64,000 nt of DNA from Lysobacterales bacterium 63-13 (GCA_001899855.1 MKWR01000004.1:1-64000), one strand, 5' to 3'. Numbered from the stretch's first letter, positions 44,285 through 53,926 are shown. Notes: generated by a model not told the origin, from the sequence alone. Translations and numbers: made by a program.

Positions 44285-46132
44285 ATGAAAGAGGCTTGCC
44301 TGCTGCTCGTTGCATTCGTATTCGGCCTCGCCGTAGTCGATGCCCGGGCGGAACCCGATCCACACAGCTATGCCGAGCCGGACACGGTGGCGGTTCGCGC
44401 GCTCAATCTCGAACTCGATGTCGACTTTGCCCGCCAGCAACTCTCCGGCACCGCCGAGCTGGCGCTGGACTGGCGCGATCCGCTCGCCCACAGCCTTGTC
44501 CTCGACACGCGTGACCTGGCCATTGAATCAATCCAGGGCATCACAGCCGATGGCGCGACCGTGGATCTTGCCTACACGCTGGATCCGCGTGATCCGATCT
44601 TCGGCTCGGCCTTGCGCATCGACACGAAAACCGCGGTACCAAACGTGCGCATCCGCTATCACACCTCGCCACAGGCTTCGGGCCTGCAATGGATGACGCC
44701 GGCGCAGACCGCCAGCGGCAAGCAGCCCTTCATGTTCTCGCAATCACAGGCCATCCACGCACGCAGCTGGGTGCCGTTGCAGGACACACCCTCGGTCCGT
44801 TTCACCTACACCGCGCACGTCACCGCGCCAAAGGCATTGCGCGTGGTGATGAGCGCCGACAATGACATTGCGCATGCGCTGGATGGCGACTACCGCTTCC
44901 GCATGCAGCAGCCGATTCCCTCCTACCTGCTGGCCATCGCCGTCGGCGAACTGGACGTGCGTTCGACCGGACCGCGCACGGCGGTGTTTGCCGAGCCGAG
45001 CGTCGTCGCCAAGGCGGCAAAGGAGTTCGAGGACACCGAGGCGATGATCACCGCCGCCGAGAAGCTCTACGGCGCGTATCGCTGGGAGCGATACGACATC
45101 CTCGTCCTGCCGGCGAGCTTTCCGTTTGGCGGCATGGAAAATCCGCGCGTGACTTTCGCCACGCCAACCGTGATTGCCGGCGACAAGAGCCTGGTCGGCC
45201 TGATCGCCCACGAGCTTGCCCATTCCTGGTCGGGCAACCTGGTCACCAATGCCAACGCCCAGCACATGTGGCTCAACGAAGGCTTCACCAGCTACGTCGA
45301 GAACCGCATTGTCGAGGCGGTCTACGGCAAGGAAGAAGCAGACATGCAATTGGTGGTCAGCGCCCAGGAACTGCATACGGAAATGCAGGGCATGAAGGCG
45401 CGCGAGCAGTTGCTGGTCACCAACCTCGAAGGCATCGATCCGGATGAGGGACTCTCCGGCGTGCCCTACGACAAGGGCAGCTGGTTCCTGCGCTTCCTTG
45501 AATCGCGTTATGGCCGCGATGCCTTCGATCCGTTCCTGCGCGCCTATTTTGATCATTTTGCCTTCCACAGCATCACCACGCCGGATTTCCTCCGTTACTA
45601 CAGCGAAAACCTCGAAGGCAAATTCCCGGGCAAGGTCAGCTCGGCGGATATCGACGCCTGGCTGCATCAGCCCGGCATCCCGTCGTCCGCGCCGATTCCG
45701 CATTCGGCGCGCTTCGATGCGGTCGACAAGGCGGCTGCCGATTTCCTCGCCGGCAAGCTCGCTGCGCGCAAGCTTCCGGCCAGGCACTGGGTGACCTACG
45801 AGTGGCTGCGCTTCCTCAATGCCCTGCCGGAAAAGCCCTCGATCGCGCAGATGCAGGCACTCGACAAGGCCTGGAAGCTGACTGGCACCGGCAATGGCGA
45901 GATCGCCTTCCGCTGGTACGTGGCCACGGTGCGCGCCGGCTACACCCAGGCACGCCCGGAAATTGCCGCCTTCATCGAGCGCATTGGCCGGCGCAAGCTG
46001 GTGGTGCCGATCTACAGCGAACTGGCCAAGTCCGAAGACGGCAAGGCGTTCGCCATCGCCGTCTACAAGAAGGCAAAACCCGGTTATCACCCGATGACCC
46101 AGGCGTCGGTGGAAAAAGCGCTGGGCCTGTAG
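44285..46132 (+). CDS. M1 family metallopeptidase, leukotriene A4 hydrolase-like
   Basis: 615 residues. A signal peptide ('LLLVAFVFGLAVVDARA') exports it. The N-terminal beta-saddle is followed by the catalytic domain with 'PFGGMENPRVTF' (GxMEN substrate motif), the zinc site H309-E310-x-x-H313 ('AHELAHSWSGN') and E332 in 'WLNEGFTSY'. The C-terminal helical domain is of the LTA4 hydrolase/aminopeptidase type rather than PepN. It probably removes N-terminal residues from peptides in the periplasm. GGAGG precedes ATG 44285. The gene is divergent from the LuxR-type regulator, so quorum control of this peptidase is a reasonable hypothesis. Confidence 0.95.
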   Translation: MKEACLLLVAFVFGLAVVDARAEPDPHSYAEPDTVAVRALNLELDVDFARQQLSGTAELALDWRDPLAHSLVLDTRDLAIESIQGITADGATVDLAYTLDPRDPIFGSALRIDTKTAVPNVRIRYHTSPQASGLQWMTPAQTASGKQPFMFSQSQAIHARSWVPLQDTPSVRFTYTAHVTAPKALRVVMSADNDIAHALDGDYRFRMQQPIPSYLLAIAVGELDVRSTGPRTAVFAEPSVVAKAAKEFEDTEAMITAAEKLYGAYRWERYDILVLPASFPFGGMENPRVTFATPTVIAGDKSLVGLIAHELAHSWSGNLVTNANAQHMWLNEGFTSYVENRIVEAVYGKEEADMQLVVSAQELHTEMQGMKAREQLLVTNLEGIDPDEGLSGVPYDKGSWFLRFLESRYGRDAFDPFLRAYFDHFAFHSITTPDFLRYYSENLEGKFPGKVSSADIDAWLHQPGIPSSAPIPHSARFDAVDKAAADFLAGKLAARKLPARHWVTYEWLRFLNALPEKPSIAQMQALDKAWKLTGTGNGEIAFRWYVATVRAGYTQARPEIAAFIERIGRRKLVVPIYSELAKSEDGKAFAIAVYKKAKPGYHPMTQASVEKALGL

Positions 46133-46146
46133 CAAGCACGTTCGGC

Positions 46147-46183
46147 TGCGTGACGGTCGCGCTCCGCGCGCGACCATCACGCA
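46147..46183. terminator. Bidirectional hairpin between the M1 and tricorn genes
   Basis: 46147-46162 pairs with 46168-46183: 16 positions with one mismatch and a 5-nt loop. It is 14 bp past the M1 stop and about 90 bp from the convergent stop. No T-tract is present. Confidence 0.55.
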
Positions 46184-46270
46184 CGGCGCGTTGCCTGCAG
46201 GCTGCGCCGCACGCCGGGGAACTGAAGCGTTGCCGTGCGCCGACCTCTGCTGTCGACGCGCATTTCATGC

Positions 46271-49200
46271 CTACTGCATGTCCCAGCCCGGTTCACCACG
46301 CGGCGGCAGCGCCTGCGGCGTGATCGGCTGCAGCGGCTCCGTGGCGATCTTGTTCTCCAGGTAGGCAAGCGCCGCATCGAGTTGTGCATCGGCACCGTTG
46401 AAGGTGGCCATGGGTGGATTGGTCACGGCGATATCCGGAGACACGCCACGGCCTTCGATCAGCCAGCGCCCATTCTCGGCGCTGAACTGCGGAAACTCGG
46501 CAATGCGCGCCATGCCGCCATCCACCAGCGAATTGCGGCCGGACAGCCAGATGCCGGCACCGGCGGTGCGTTGGCCGATCAGGGGCGCCAGCTTCAAGGC
46601 CTTGATGCCGGCGGCGAAGGTTTCGCCGTCCGAATAGGTGCGTTCGTCGATCAATACGGCGAGGTGGCCGCGGAACGTCTGCTGCATGTTGGTTTCCGGC
46701 GGCGATTGCGGATAAGTCCAGAAGGCCCAGGCACGGCGCAGCAGTTTCTCGATGATCCAGCTGTCGATGTTGCCGCCGTTGTTGCGGCGCACGTCGATGA
46801 TCAGGCCTTCGCGGTGGATGTTGGTATAGAACTCGCGGGCGAAAGCGGCAATGTCGTCAGGTCCCATCGCGCGCAAGTGCAGGTAACCGATGCGACCTTT
46901 GCCGCTGGCGAGCACGCGCTGGCGACGATCCTCTTCCCAGTCGCCATAGCGCAGGCCCGATTCGCTGCGGCTGTCGACTGGCGTGGCCACGGTCTGCAGC
47001 GCCTTGCCATCGCGGTTGAACGCCAGCAACACCTGCTTGCCGGCCTGGTTGGCCAGGGCAGCGGCGACATCGGCGAGGCTGCGCACCGGCTGGCCATTGA
47101 TTGCCGTCAGCACATCGCCTTCCCGCGCATCGACACCGGGCCGGGCCAGCGGCGCGCGCTCGTTCGGCAATTCGGCATCGCTGCGATAGATGTGGGCAAG
47201 CTTCAGGCCATTGTCGACAGGGAGCAGTTCGGCACCGAGCGCGGCGGGTTTGGCCACCTCGTCATCGTGGCGCTTGTCGCCACCGCGCACCTGCGAATGC
47301 AGGATGCCAAGCTCGGCCGTCATCTGCCCGGTCAGGTCTTCCAGTTCGTTGCGATCGGTCACTCGTGCCAGCAGGGGCAGGTAGCGCGCACGCACGGCAT
47401 CCCAGTCGACCCCACGCATGCCCGGGTCGAACGAGAACTCGCGGTGCATGCGCCAGGCATCGTTGAACATCTGTTGCCATTCCGCGCGCGGATCGACGGC
47501 CAGGCGCCAGTCGCCGATGCGCAATTTGTTCTTTTCCATCTTCTCCGGCGCCTTGTCGCCGGCATCGACCACGAACATCGCGCCAGCGCCGTGCTCGCTC
47601 CACTTCACCAGCAACAGCTTCTTGCCATCGGCCGACAACTGGTAGCTGCTGATCTCCTCGGCAAAGGTCTTGGCCTCGTCACCGTCGTTGCCGATGGCCA
47701 GGGTCTTCAGTTGCGGGCGCGCTTCGGCACCGCTGCCTTCATCGATGAAATAAAGGCGCTTGTCGTCGATGGCGAGCGCACGGAAATTCCCGGCGGCGGC
47801 GGGCACCTCGAACAGGCGACCGGCCAGGCCGTCCCAGTCGATGGCGGCCAGGGCGGGCTGCTTTGTTTCCTTCCTGTCGCCGTTCTTGTCGGATTTCCTG
47901 TCTTCGTCCTTGTCCTTGCCGGCCGCCTTGTCGTCCTTGCTCAGTTCGTCGGCAGGCTGGAAGGGAAAGCGATTGCCGGCCTGCAAGGCCAGCGCATAGA
48001 TGCGCGTGCGCCTGTCGAAGCCCGGGCCCATGTTGCGATCGCCCCAGGGTGCCCGCGGCGTGGCGACGAACTCGCGGTCGGAAAGGAAGTACAACCACTT
48101 GCCATCGCGGGAGAACACCGCCGATGCGCTTTCGTAACGATCGCTGCTGAGCACGGCTTTCCGCGAGCCATCGCGGGCGAGGACGACGATCTGCGCGCGG
48201 CCTTCGCGACTGTCCGCGCGGGCCACCGCCAGGTACTTGCTGTCCGTCGACCAGTTCAGCGAGGCATAGATGTCATCACCGCTGAACGCGGCGCTGTCGA
48301 CGACACGAACCTTGCGCGAGTCCAGATCGAGGATGGACAGCCGCGCCTGCTTGTCGTCAAAGGCCAGCGACTTGCCATCCGGCGACAGGAACAGATGCCA
48401 GCGGCGCACCGTGGAGTCGTGGGTGAGGGCTTCGCCGGGACCGGAGCCGTCGGCCGGAAAACGCCAGATTTCCTCGTGTCCGCCAATATCGCTGATTGCA
48501 TAAATCCATTTGCCATCGCTGCCCGGCACGGCCGAGCGGATGCGCGCATCCTTGGGCACGGCAAGGTCGATGCGGCGGCGTGCATCCGTCGCCGCCAGCG
48601 TTGCTGCACCACGGGCGACAAGCACGCTGCGCGTGCCGTCGGCCGACAGCGCGACATCATCGAGATAGTCGAGTGGTTTCTCCAGCCAGCGCATGCGGCG
48701 CTGTTCGAAATCGCTGACCAGGTTGATCGGCACGACCCGATCCGTGCCCGAGGCCAGGTCGATGTCGCGGATGTCCGCGCCGTACTGGTAGACGATGTGC
48801 CCATCCTGCAGTTGCGGGTCGCGCACCTCGAACTCGTGGTACGTGGTCAGCGCGCGGCGATCGCTGCCATCGGCGGCCATGCTCCAGAGATTGTCGCTGC
48901 CGCTCTCGTCGCTGAGGTGATAGAGGCGACCCTGCCACCACATTGGCTGCCGCAGCGAGGCATCCACATTGCCGGCAAGGCGCGTCGCTTCGCCGGCACC
49001 ATCGAGCGGAGCGCGCCAGATCTGCGCCATGGCCCCGCCCTTGTAGCCGCGCGCATGGTCGCCGGTGATGTGCAGGCCAAAGCGGGTGAAGAAGATCGAG
49101 CCGCCCGCGGCATCGAAACTGGCCTGGTTGGCATCGGCAAACGGCAAGGTGCGCAAGGCCAGCGTCTGCGGATTGACCGCGCGCAAGACCACGCTGCTGC

Positions 49201-49582
49201 CCGGCCCGGTCACCGCCGAACTTGAATAGAGCACCTCGTTGTCCGGCGTCCAACCCAGCACATGCACGCTGGCCCCGTCGAAACTCAGGCGCTTCGGCGA
49301 GCCGCCGGCAAGCGGCATGACATAGACCTCGGCACTGGCATCGTAGCCCGCGACAAAGGCGACTTGCCGGCCGTCCGCGGAAATCGATGCCTCGATCTCT
49401 TCGCCGGCATGGCTGGTCAGGCGTTGCGCGGTGCCGCCGGCCAGTGCCACGCGCCACAAATCACCCTCGGCGGTGAAGACCAGCGTGTCGCCGTGCAAGG
49501 CGGGACCGCGCGCGTAGATCGATTCAGCGTGGGCCGCGTACGGACAAAGCAGCAAGAGCAACGCAACAAGACCGGCTTTCAT
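46271..49582 (-). CDS. Secreted tricorn-type S41 protease (second copy)
   Basis: 1103 residues. The signal peptide ends 'YAAHAES'. Propeller blades ('LTSHAGEEIEASISADGRQV', 'HLFLSPDGKSLAFDDKQARL') precede a Lys/Asp-rich insert around 'DKAAGKDKDEDRKSDKNGDR'. Next come a PDZ domain ('LARPGVDAREGDVLTAINGQ') and the S41 core with S984 in 'DERTYSDGETFAAG', after 'IIDVRRNNGGNIDSW'. Compared with the copy at 35124 it shares architecture but differs at the active site (YSDGE against SSGGD) and carries the charged insert, so the two are likely old paralogues with separate specificities. GGGAGG lies 8 nt before the ATG. It converges with the M1 aminopeptidase. Confidence 0.93.
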   Translation of the reverse strand: MKAGLVALLLLLCPYAAHAESIYARGPALHGDTLVFTAEGDLWRVALAGGTAQRLTSHAGEEIEASISADGRQVAFVAGYDASAEVYVMPLAGGSPKRLSFDGASVHVLGWTPDNEVLYSSSAVTGPGSSVVLRAVNPQTLALRTLPFADANQASFDAAGGSIFFTRFGLHITGDHARGYKGGAMAQIWRAPLDGAGEATRLAGNVDASLRQPMWWQGRLYHLSDESGSDNLWSMAADGSDRRALTTYHEFEVRDPQLQDGHIVYQYGADIRDIDLASGTDRVVPINLVSDFEQRRMRWLEKPLDYLDDVALSADGTRSVLVARGAATLAATDARRRIDLAVPKDARIRSAVPGSDGKWIYAISDIGGHEEIWRFPADGSGPGEALTHDSTVRRWHLFLSPDGKSLAFDDKQARLSILDLDSRKVRVVDSAAFSGDDIYASLNWSTDSKYLAVARADSREGRAQIVVLARDGSRKAVLSSDRYESASAVFSRDGKWLYFLSDREFVATPRAPWGDRNMGPGFDRRTRIYALALQAGNRFPFQPADELSKDDKAAGKDKDEDRKSDKNGDRKETKQPALAAIDWDGLAGRLFEVPAAAGNFRALAIDDKRLYFIDEGSGAEARPQLKTLAIGNDGDEAKTFAEEISSYQLSADGKKLLLVKWSEHGAGAMFVVDAGDKAPEKMEKNKLRIGDWRLAVDPRAEWQQMFNDAWRMHREFSFDPGMRGVDWDAVRARYLPLLARVTDRNELEDLTGQMTAELGILHSQVRGGDKRHDDEVAKPAALGAELLPVDNGLKLAHIYRSDAELPNERAPLARPGVDAREGDVLTAINGQPVRSLADVAAALANQAGKQVLLAFNRDGKALQTVATPVDSRSESGLRYGDWEEDRRQRVLASGKGRIGYLHLRAMGPDDIAAFAREFYTNIHREGLIIDVRRNNGGNIDSWIIEKLLRRAWAFWTYPQSPPETNMQQTFRGHLAVLIDERTYSDGETFAAGIKALKLAPLIGQRTAGAGIWLSGRNSLVDGGMARIAEFPQFSAENGRWLIEGRGVSPDIAVTNPPMATFNGADAQLDAALAYLENKIATEPLQPITPQALPPRGEPGWDMQ

Positions 49583-49906
49583 CGGCGAATCCTCCCAGGG
49601 GCAGCGCGCATTGTGCCTGCGTGGCAGCAGCCGGGCGTGGCCGAATGGTCACGGTGCTGATTCTTGGCATGAGCGTGTCTGAGGAGCATGCGGCGGATCG
49701 CCGTCGCCCCTCCAGGGAGCCCTGCATGGCGCACGTGCTGGCATGCCGCACGCCGACACCGCCGACCGGGACGTCGGTGCTCCGGGCAATGTCTCGTGAT
49801 CGCGCGAGCCGGAGTTCGTTGAACTGCAAACGGTGGCGTGTTCCGTTGCCGGCTTGGAGTGGCGTATGGTGGCAGCCCAAGGGGCTGCACAGCGCGCCGG
49901 AACGGC
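49583..49906. other. 324-bp intergenic region, divergent promoters expected
   Basis: It lies between the divergent tricorn-type and ParA-like genes. 49761-49784 is a diverged copy of the repeat seen at 2083-2112 and 13734-13757. I see no credible gene and no clear -35/-10 pair. Confidence 0.45.
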
Positions 49907-50629
49907 ATGAATGCGATGTTTCGAATCCTGATTGCCAACAGCAAGGGCGGATGTGGCAAGACCACCTTGACCACCAACCTTGCCGCCTTCTTTGCCAATG
50001 CCGGAAGGCAGACGACCTTGTTCGATTGCGATCCGCAAGGATCGTCGCTGGCCTGGTGCCAGCAACGCCCGGCGCACCTGCCGGCGGTCAACGCAGTTGC
50101 CGGCAACGATCCGGCGCGTGGCATGACGCCAGGCTGGATGCTGCGCATTCCGCCAACCACCGAGATCCTGCTGATCGATACCCCGGCGGGATTGCGCGGC
50201 CACGAATTCGACCAGTTCGCCCGCCATGCCGATGCCTTGATCGTGCCGGTGGTGCCTTCGTCGATCGACCTGCGCGCCACGCTTGCCTTCATCGACATGG
50301 TGCGCAAGCGCGACGAGGTGCGCTCGGGGCGCATGCGCCTGGCCATGATCGCCAACCGCGTGCGCGAACGCACGCTCTCGGCACGGCAACTCGATGCGAC
50401 GCTCGGGCGCATCACCTCGGCGGCGATGATTCGCGTGCGCGATTCGCAGGCCTATGTCGGCCTCGCCGAGCGCGGCCAGAGCATCTTCGATGGCGACAGC
50501 AAGGCAATCCTGCCGCATCGCGCCGACTGGACCGCCTTGCTCGACTGGCTGAACTGGCACGCGCAGGTCTCGCGCGAGCGCGCCAAGGTCACCACCCTGC
50601 CGGTCGCCGGCAACGCCAGTCAGCGGTAG
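49907..50629 (+). CDS. ParA family ATPase without a ParB partner
   Basis: About 240 residues. A deviant Walker A box, 'IANSKGGCGKTTLTTNLAAF', carries the signature lysine ahead of GG; Walker A' 'TTLFDCDPQGSSLAW' and Walker B 'EILLIDTPAGL' follow. MinD/ParA ATPases position plasmids, chromosomes or protein clusters on the nucleoid or membrane. No parB, parS-like array or other partner lies nearby, and its flanks are unrelated metabolic genes, so it is probably not the chromosomal partition ParA. Cargo such as a chemoreceptor cluster or polar complex is possible. The start is ATG 49907, or ATG 49916 three codons later. Confidence 0.9.
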   Translation: MNAMFRILIANSKGGCGKTTLTTNLAAFFANAGRQTTLFDCDPQGSSLAWCQQRPAHLPAVNAVAGNDPARGMTPGWMLRIPPTTEILLIDTPAGLRGHEFDQFARHADALIVPVVPSSIDLRATLAFIDMVRKRDEVRSGRMRLAMIANRVRERTLSARQLDATLGRITSAAMIRVRDSQAYVGLAERGQSIFDGDSKAILPHRADWTALLDWLNWHAQVSRERAKVTTLPVAGNASQR

Positions 50630-50643
50630 CAGAGTTCCGGGTC

Positions 50644-50668
50644 GGCGGCGCGCAGGGGTCGCGCTGCC
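50644..50668. terminator. Bidirectional hairpin between parA-like and lpd genes
   Basis: 50644-50652 pairs with 50660-50668 (9 bp including one G-T), 7-nt loop, between convergent stops. It ends 3 bp before the lpd stop codon. No T-tract is present. Confidence 0.45.
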
Positions 50669-50671
50669 CCG

Positions 50672-52543
50672 TCATGCCTGTTTCTTTTTCGGGATGTAGA
50701 GGTCGGTGATGGTGCCTTCGTAGACCTCGGCGGCCATGCCGACCGATTCGCTCAGGGTCGGATGCGGATGGATGGTCAGGCCGATGTCGGCGGCCTCGCA
50801 ACCCATCTCGATGGCGAGGGCGATTTCGGCGATCAAGTCGCCGGCGTTCGGCGCGACAATGCCGCCACCGATGACGCGATGGCTGGCTTCATCGAACAGC
50901 AGCTTGGTGAAACCCTCGGTACGACCGATGCCGATGGCGCGACCCGAGGCGGCGTGCGGGAACTTGCCGACGCCGTAGGCAATGCCGGCCTTTTTCGCTT
51001 CCGTTTCGGTCAGGCCGACCCAGGCGATTTCCGGGTCGGTGTAGGCGACGGACGGGATCACGCGAGCGACAAATTCACTTTTCTGTCCAGCGGCGACTTC
51101 GGCGGCAACCTTGCCCTCGTGCGTGGCCTTGTGCGCGAGCATGGGCTGGCCGACCAGGTCGCCAATGGCGAAGATGTGCGGCACGTTGGTGCGCATCTGC
51201 TTGTCGACGGCGATGAAGCCGCGCTCGTTGACCTCGACGCCGGCTGCTTCGGCATTGACCTTGCGGCCGTTGGCCGAGCGCCCGACGGCGACGAGGACGC
51301 GATCGTAGAGTTGCGGCTCGGGTGCCTTGTCGCCCTCGAAGGTCGCCTTGAGGCCCTTCTTCCCGGCTTCGATCTTCGCCACTTTCACCTTGAGGTGGAT
51401 GCCCGCGTAGCGCTTGGCCAGGCGCTGTTGCAGCGGACGCACGAGATCGACATCGGCACCGGGCATGAGCTGGTCCAGCAGTTCGACGACGGTGACTTCG
51501 CTGCCGAGCGCATCGTACACGCAGGCCATTTCCAGGCCGATGATGCCACCGCCGACGACCAGCAGTTTCTTCGGGATGTCGGCGAGATCCAGCGCATCGG
51601 TTGAATCCATCATGCGCTTGTCGTCCCACGGAAAGCCCGGCAGCTTCACCGCCTGTGAACCGGCGGCGATGATGGCCTTGTCGAAGCGCACGAGCTTCCT
51701 GCCATCCTTGCCATCGACTTCGATTTCGTTGGCGGAGATGAAGCGGCCCGTGCCGGTGACGACGCTGACCTTGCGTTGCTTGGCCATGCTGGCGAGGCCA
51801 CCGGTCAATTGCTTGACGACCTTGTCCTTTGCAGCACGCAGCTTGTCGAGATCGATCTTCGGCTTGCCGAAGCTGAGGCCGATTTCCTCGGCGTGCGCGG
51901 CCTCCTCGATCACGCGCCCGGCATGCAACAGGGCTTTGGATGGAATGCAGCCGACGTTGAGGCAAACGCCGCCGAGTGTGTCGTGGCGTTCGATCAACAC
52001 CGTATCCTGGTCAAGATCGGCAGCGCGGAACGCCGCCGTGTAGCCGCCCGGACCGGAACCGAGCACGACCACCTGGCATTCAATGTCGGCCTTGCGGCCA
52101 CTCGCCGTGGCTGCCTTGGGCGCAGCCTTGCCCTCACCAGCGGAGAGGGACTGCCCCGCTGACGCGGCTGGCGCTTGCGTGGATGCGGGAGGTGGAACCG
52201 CCTCGGCAACCGCGGTCGATGGCTCGGCCTTGCGCGGAGTTTCGGGCGCTTTCGGCGCAGATGCCGCAGAGCTGGCCGGCTTTGCCGCGGACGTAGCGGC
52301 AGCGGAGGATTCAAGGAGGGCGACCACCGTGCCTTCGCTGGCGCTGTCGCCGAGCTTGACCCTCAATTCCCTGATCACGCCGTCTGCCGGCGAAGGAACC
52401 TCCATGGTCGCCTTGTCCGATTCCAGGGTGACAATGCCCTGGTTCTTGCGCACCGACTCGCCCGCCTTCACCAGCACTTCGATGACGGGAATGCCCTTGC
52501 TGCCGCCAATATCGGGAACCTTGATCTCGATCGTCTCTGCCAT
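50672..52543 (-). CDS. lpdA: Dihydrolipoyl dehydrogenase with N-terminal lipoyl domain (E3)
   Basis: 623 residues, longer than ordinary E3 (~470) because of an N-terminal lipoyl domain. The lipoylated lysine is K44 in 'TLESDKATMEVPSP', followed by an Ala/Pro/Ser-rich linker (~80-150). The E3 core has FAD motif 'VVLGSGPGGYTAAFRAA', the redox disulfide C194/C199 ('GGVCLNVGCIPSKALL'), NAD motif 'VVGGGIIGLEMACVY' and the C-terminal 'HPHPTLSE' catalytic histidine. It reoxidises dihydrolipoamide of the pyruvate dehydrogenase complex. E3 with its own lipoyl domain is known in several beta- and gammaproteobacteria. It follows aceF by 15 bp in one operon. Confidence 0.97.
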   Translation of the reverse strand: MAETIEIKVPDIGGSKGIPVIEVLVKAGESVRKNQGIVTLESDKATMEVPSPADGVIRELRVKLGDSASEGTVVALLESSAAATSAAKPASSAASAPKAPETPRKAEPSTAVAEAVPPPASTQAPAASAGQSLSAGEGKAAPKAATASGRKADIECQVVVLGSGPGGYTAAFRAADLDQDTVLIERHDTLGGVCLNVGCIPSKALLHAGRVIEEAAHAEEIGLSFGKPKIDLDKLRAAKDKVVKQLTGGLASMAKQRKVSVVTGTGRFISANEIEVDGKDGRKLVRFDKAIIAAGSQAVKLPGFPWDDKRMMDSTDALDLADIPKKLLVVGGGIIGLEMACVYDALGSEVTVVELLDQLMPGADVDLVRPLQQRLAKRYAGIHLKVKVAKIEAGKKGLKATFEGDKAPEPQLYDRVLVAVGRSANGRKVNAEAAGVEVNERGFIAVDKQMRTNVPHIFAIGDLVGQPMLAHKATHEGKVAAEVAAGQKSEFVARVIPSVAYTDPEIAWVGLTETEAKKAGIAYGVGKFPHAASGRAIGIGRTEGFTKLLFDEASHRVIGGGIVAPNAGDLIAEIALAIEMGCEAADIGLTIHPHPTLSESVGMAAEVYEGTITDLYIPKKKQA

Positions 52544-52558
52544 CTCAGTTTCTCCGGT

Positions 52559-53926
52559 TCAAAGCAGCACGCGGCGCATGTCGGCCAGCACCTGGCCGAG
52601 GTAGGCGGTGAAGCGCGCGGCCGAGGCGCCGTCGATGACGCGGTGGTCGTAGCTCAGGCTCAGCGGCAGGATCAGGCGCGGCTTGAACTTCTTGCCATTC
52701 CAGACCGGCTGCATGGAGGATCTGGAAACGCCGAGGATGGCAACTTCCGGTGCATTGACGATGGGCGTGAAGGCGGTGCCGCCAATGCCGCCGAGGCTGG
52801 ATATCGAGAAACAGCCGCCGGACATGTCGGCCGGGCCGAGTTTGCCGTCGCGCGCCTTCTTCGCCAGCTCGCCGGTTTCGCGGGCAATCTCGATGACGCC
52901 CTTCTTGTCGGCATCGCGGATGACCGGCACGACGAGGCCGTTCGGCGTGTCGGCGGCAAAGCCGATGTGGAAATATTTCTTGATGATCAGGTTCTCGCCG
53001 GCGGCATCGAGCGAGGCATTGAAATCGGGGAACTGCTTCAGTGCGGCGACCACGGCCTTGATCAGGAAGGCGAGCATGGTCAGCTTGATGCCGGCCTTCT
53101 CGTTCTCCTTGTTGAGGCTGACGCGCAAGTCTTCCAGATCGCTGATGTCGGCATCATCGAACTGGGTGACGTGCGGGATCATCACCCAGTTGCGGGCGAG
53201 GTTGGCACCGGAAATCTTCTTGATCTTCGACAGCGGCTTGGCTTCGATCTCGCCGAACTTGGCAAAATCGACCTGCGGCCACGGCAACAGATCGAGTCCG
53301 CCCCCCGCGCCTGCCGTGCGCCCGGCCGTGCCAGCGGCCAGCGCCTGCTTGACGAATTTCTGCACGTCCTCGCGGGTGATGCGGCCGTTGCGCTCGCTGC
53401 CGCTGACCTTGAACAGATCCACGCCCAGCTCGCGGGCAAACAGGCGCACCGCCGGACTCGCGTGCGGCACCTTGGCGGGCATGACCGTATCGACGCCAAA
53501 GGCAATCGGCGGCGTCTGCGTGGCCGGGTTTGCGGTATCCAGATCGGGCACCAGGGCGGCGGTTTCGAGTTCGCTGAGCCGGTTCGGATGGCTGGTATCG
53601 ATGGTCGCCTTCGGCGCGGCTGCAGGCTCGGCCTGGGCCGGCGCTGCGACCTTCTCCGCGGCTGCCGCCTTTGGCGCGGCTGCTGCTGCTTCGGCTTCAA
53701 TGATGGCGACGACCGTGCCCTCGGCCACTTCATCGCCGAGCTTGACCTTCAGTTCCTTGACCACGCCGGCCACCGAGGACGGCACTTCCATGGTCGCCTT
53801 GTCCGACTCCAGCGTGATCAGCCCCTGGTCCTTCCTTACCGTGTCACCCGGCTGCACCAGCACTTCGATGACCGGAATGCCGCTGTAGTTGCCGATGTCG
53901 GGGACTTTCACTTCATGGCTGGCCAT
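52559..53926 (-). CDS. aceF: Pyruvate dehydrogenase E2, dihydrolipoyllysine acetyltransferase
   Basis: 455 residues. A single lipoyl domain (K43 in 'TLESDKATMEVPS'), an Ala/Pro-rich linker, a peripheral-subunit-binding domain ('ASPAVRLFARELGVDL', 'GRITREDVQKFV') and the catalytic core with H428 in 'SYDHRVIDGA'. E2 transfers the acetyl group to CoA and forms the core of the complex. Many enterobacterial E2s carry three lipoyl domains; here one sits on E2 and one on E3. GGAG lies 8 nt before ATG 53926. aceE (E1) is not adjacent, so it must be encoded elsewhere or outside the window. Confidence 0.96.
   Translation of the reverse strand: MASHEVKVPDIGNYSGIPVIEVLVQPGDTVRKDQGLITLESDKATMEVPSSVAGVVKELKVKLGDEVAEGTVVAIIEAEAAAAAPKAAAAEKVAAPAQAEPAAAPKATIDTSHPNRLSELETAALVPDLDTANPATQTPPIAFGVDTVMPAKVPHASPAVRLFARELGVDLFKVSGSERNGRITREDVQKFVKQALAAGTAGRTAGAGGGLDLLPWPQVDFAKFGEIEAKPLSKIKKISGANLARNWVMIPHVTQFDDADISDLEDLRVSLNKENEKAGIKLTMLAFLIKAVVAALKQFPDFNASLDAAGENLIIKKYFHIGFAADTPNGLVVPVIRDADKKGVIEIARETGELAKKARDGKLGPADMSGGCFSISSLGGIGGTAFTPIVNAPEVAILGVSRSSMQPVWNGKKFKPRLILPLSLSYDHRVIDGASAARFTAYLGQVLADMRRVLL

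Noticed and set aside
46235-49225. 996-residue open frame on the + strand
   Set aside because: It lies antisense to the second tricorn-type protease. GC-rich third positions keep antisense frames open; the translation has no recognisable domain, and the opposite strand has signal peptide, propeller, PDZ and S41 motifs.
49907-50629. Chromosome-partition locus
   Set aside because: Only a ParA-type ATPase is present; without parB or parS-like sites it cannot be called a partition system.
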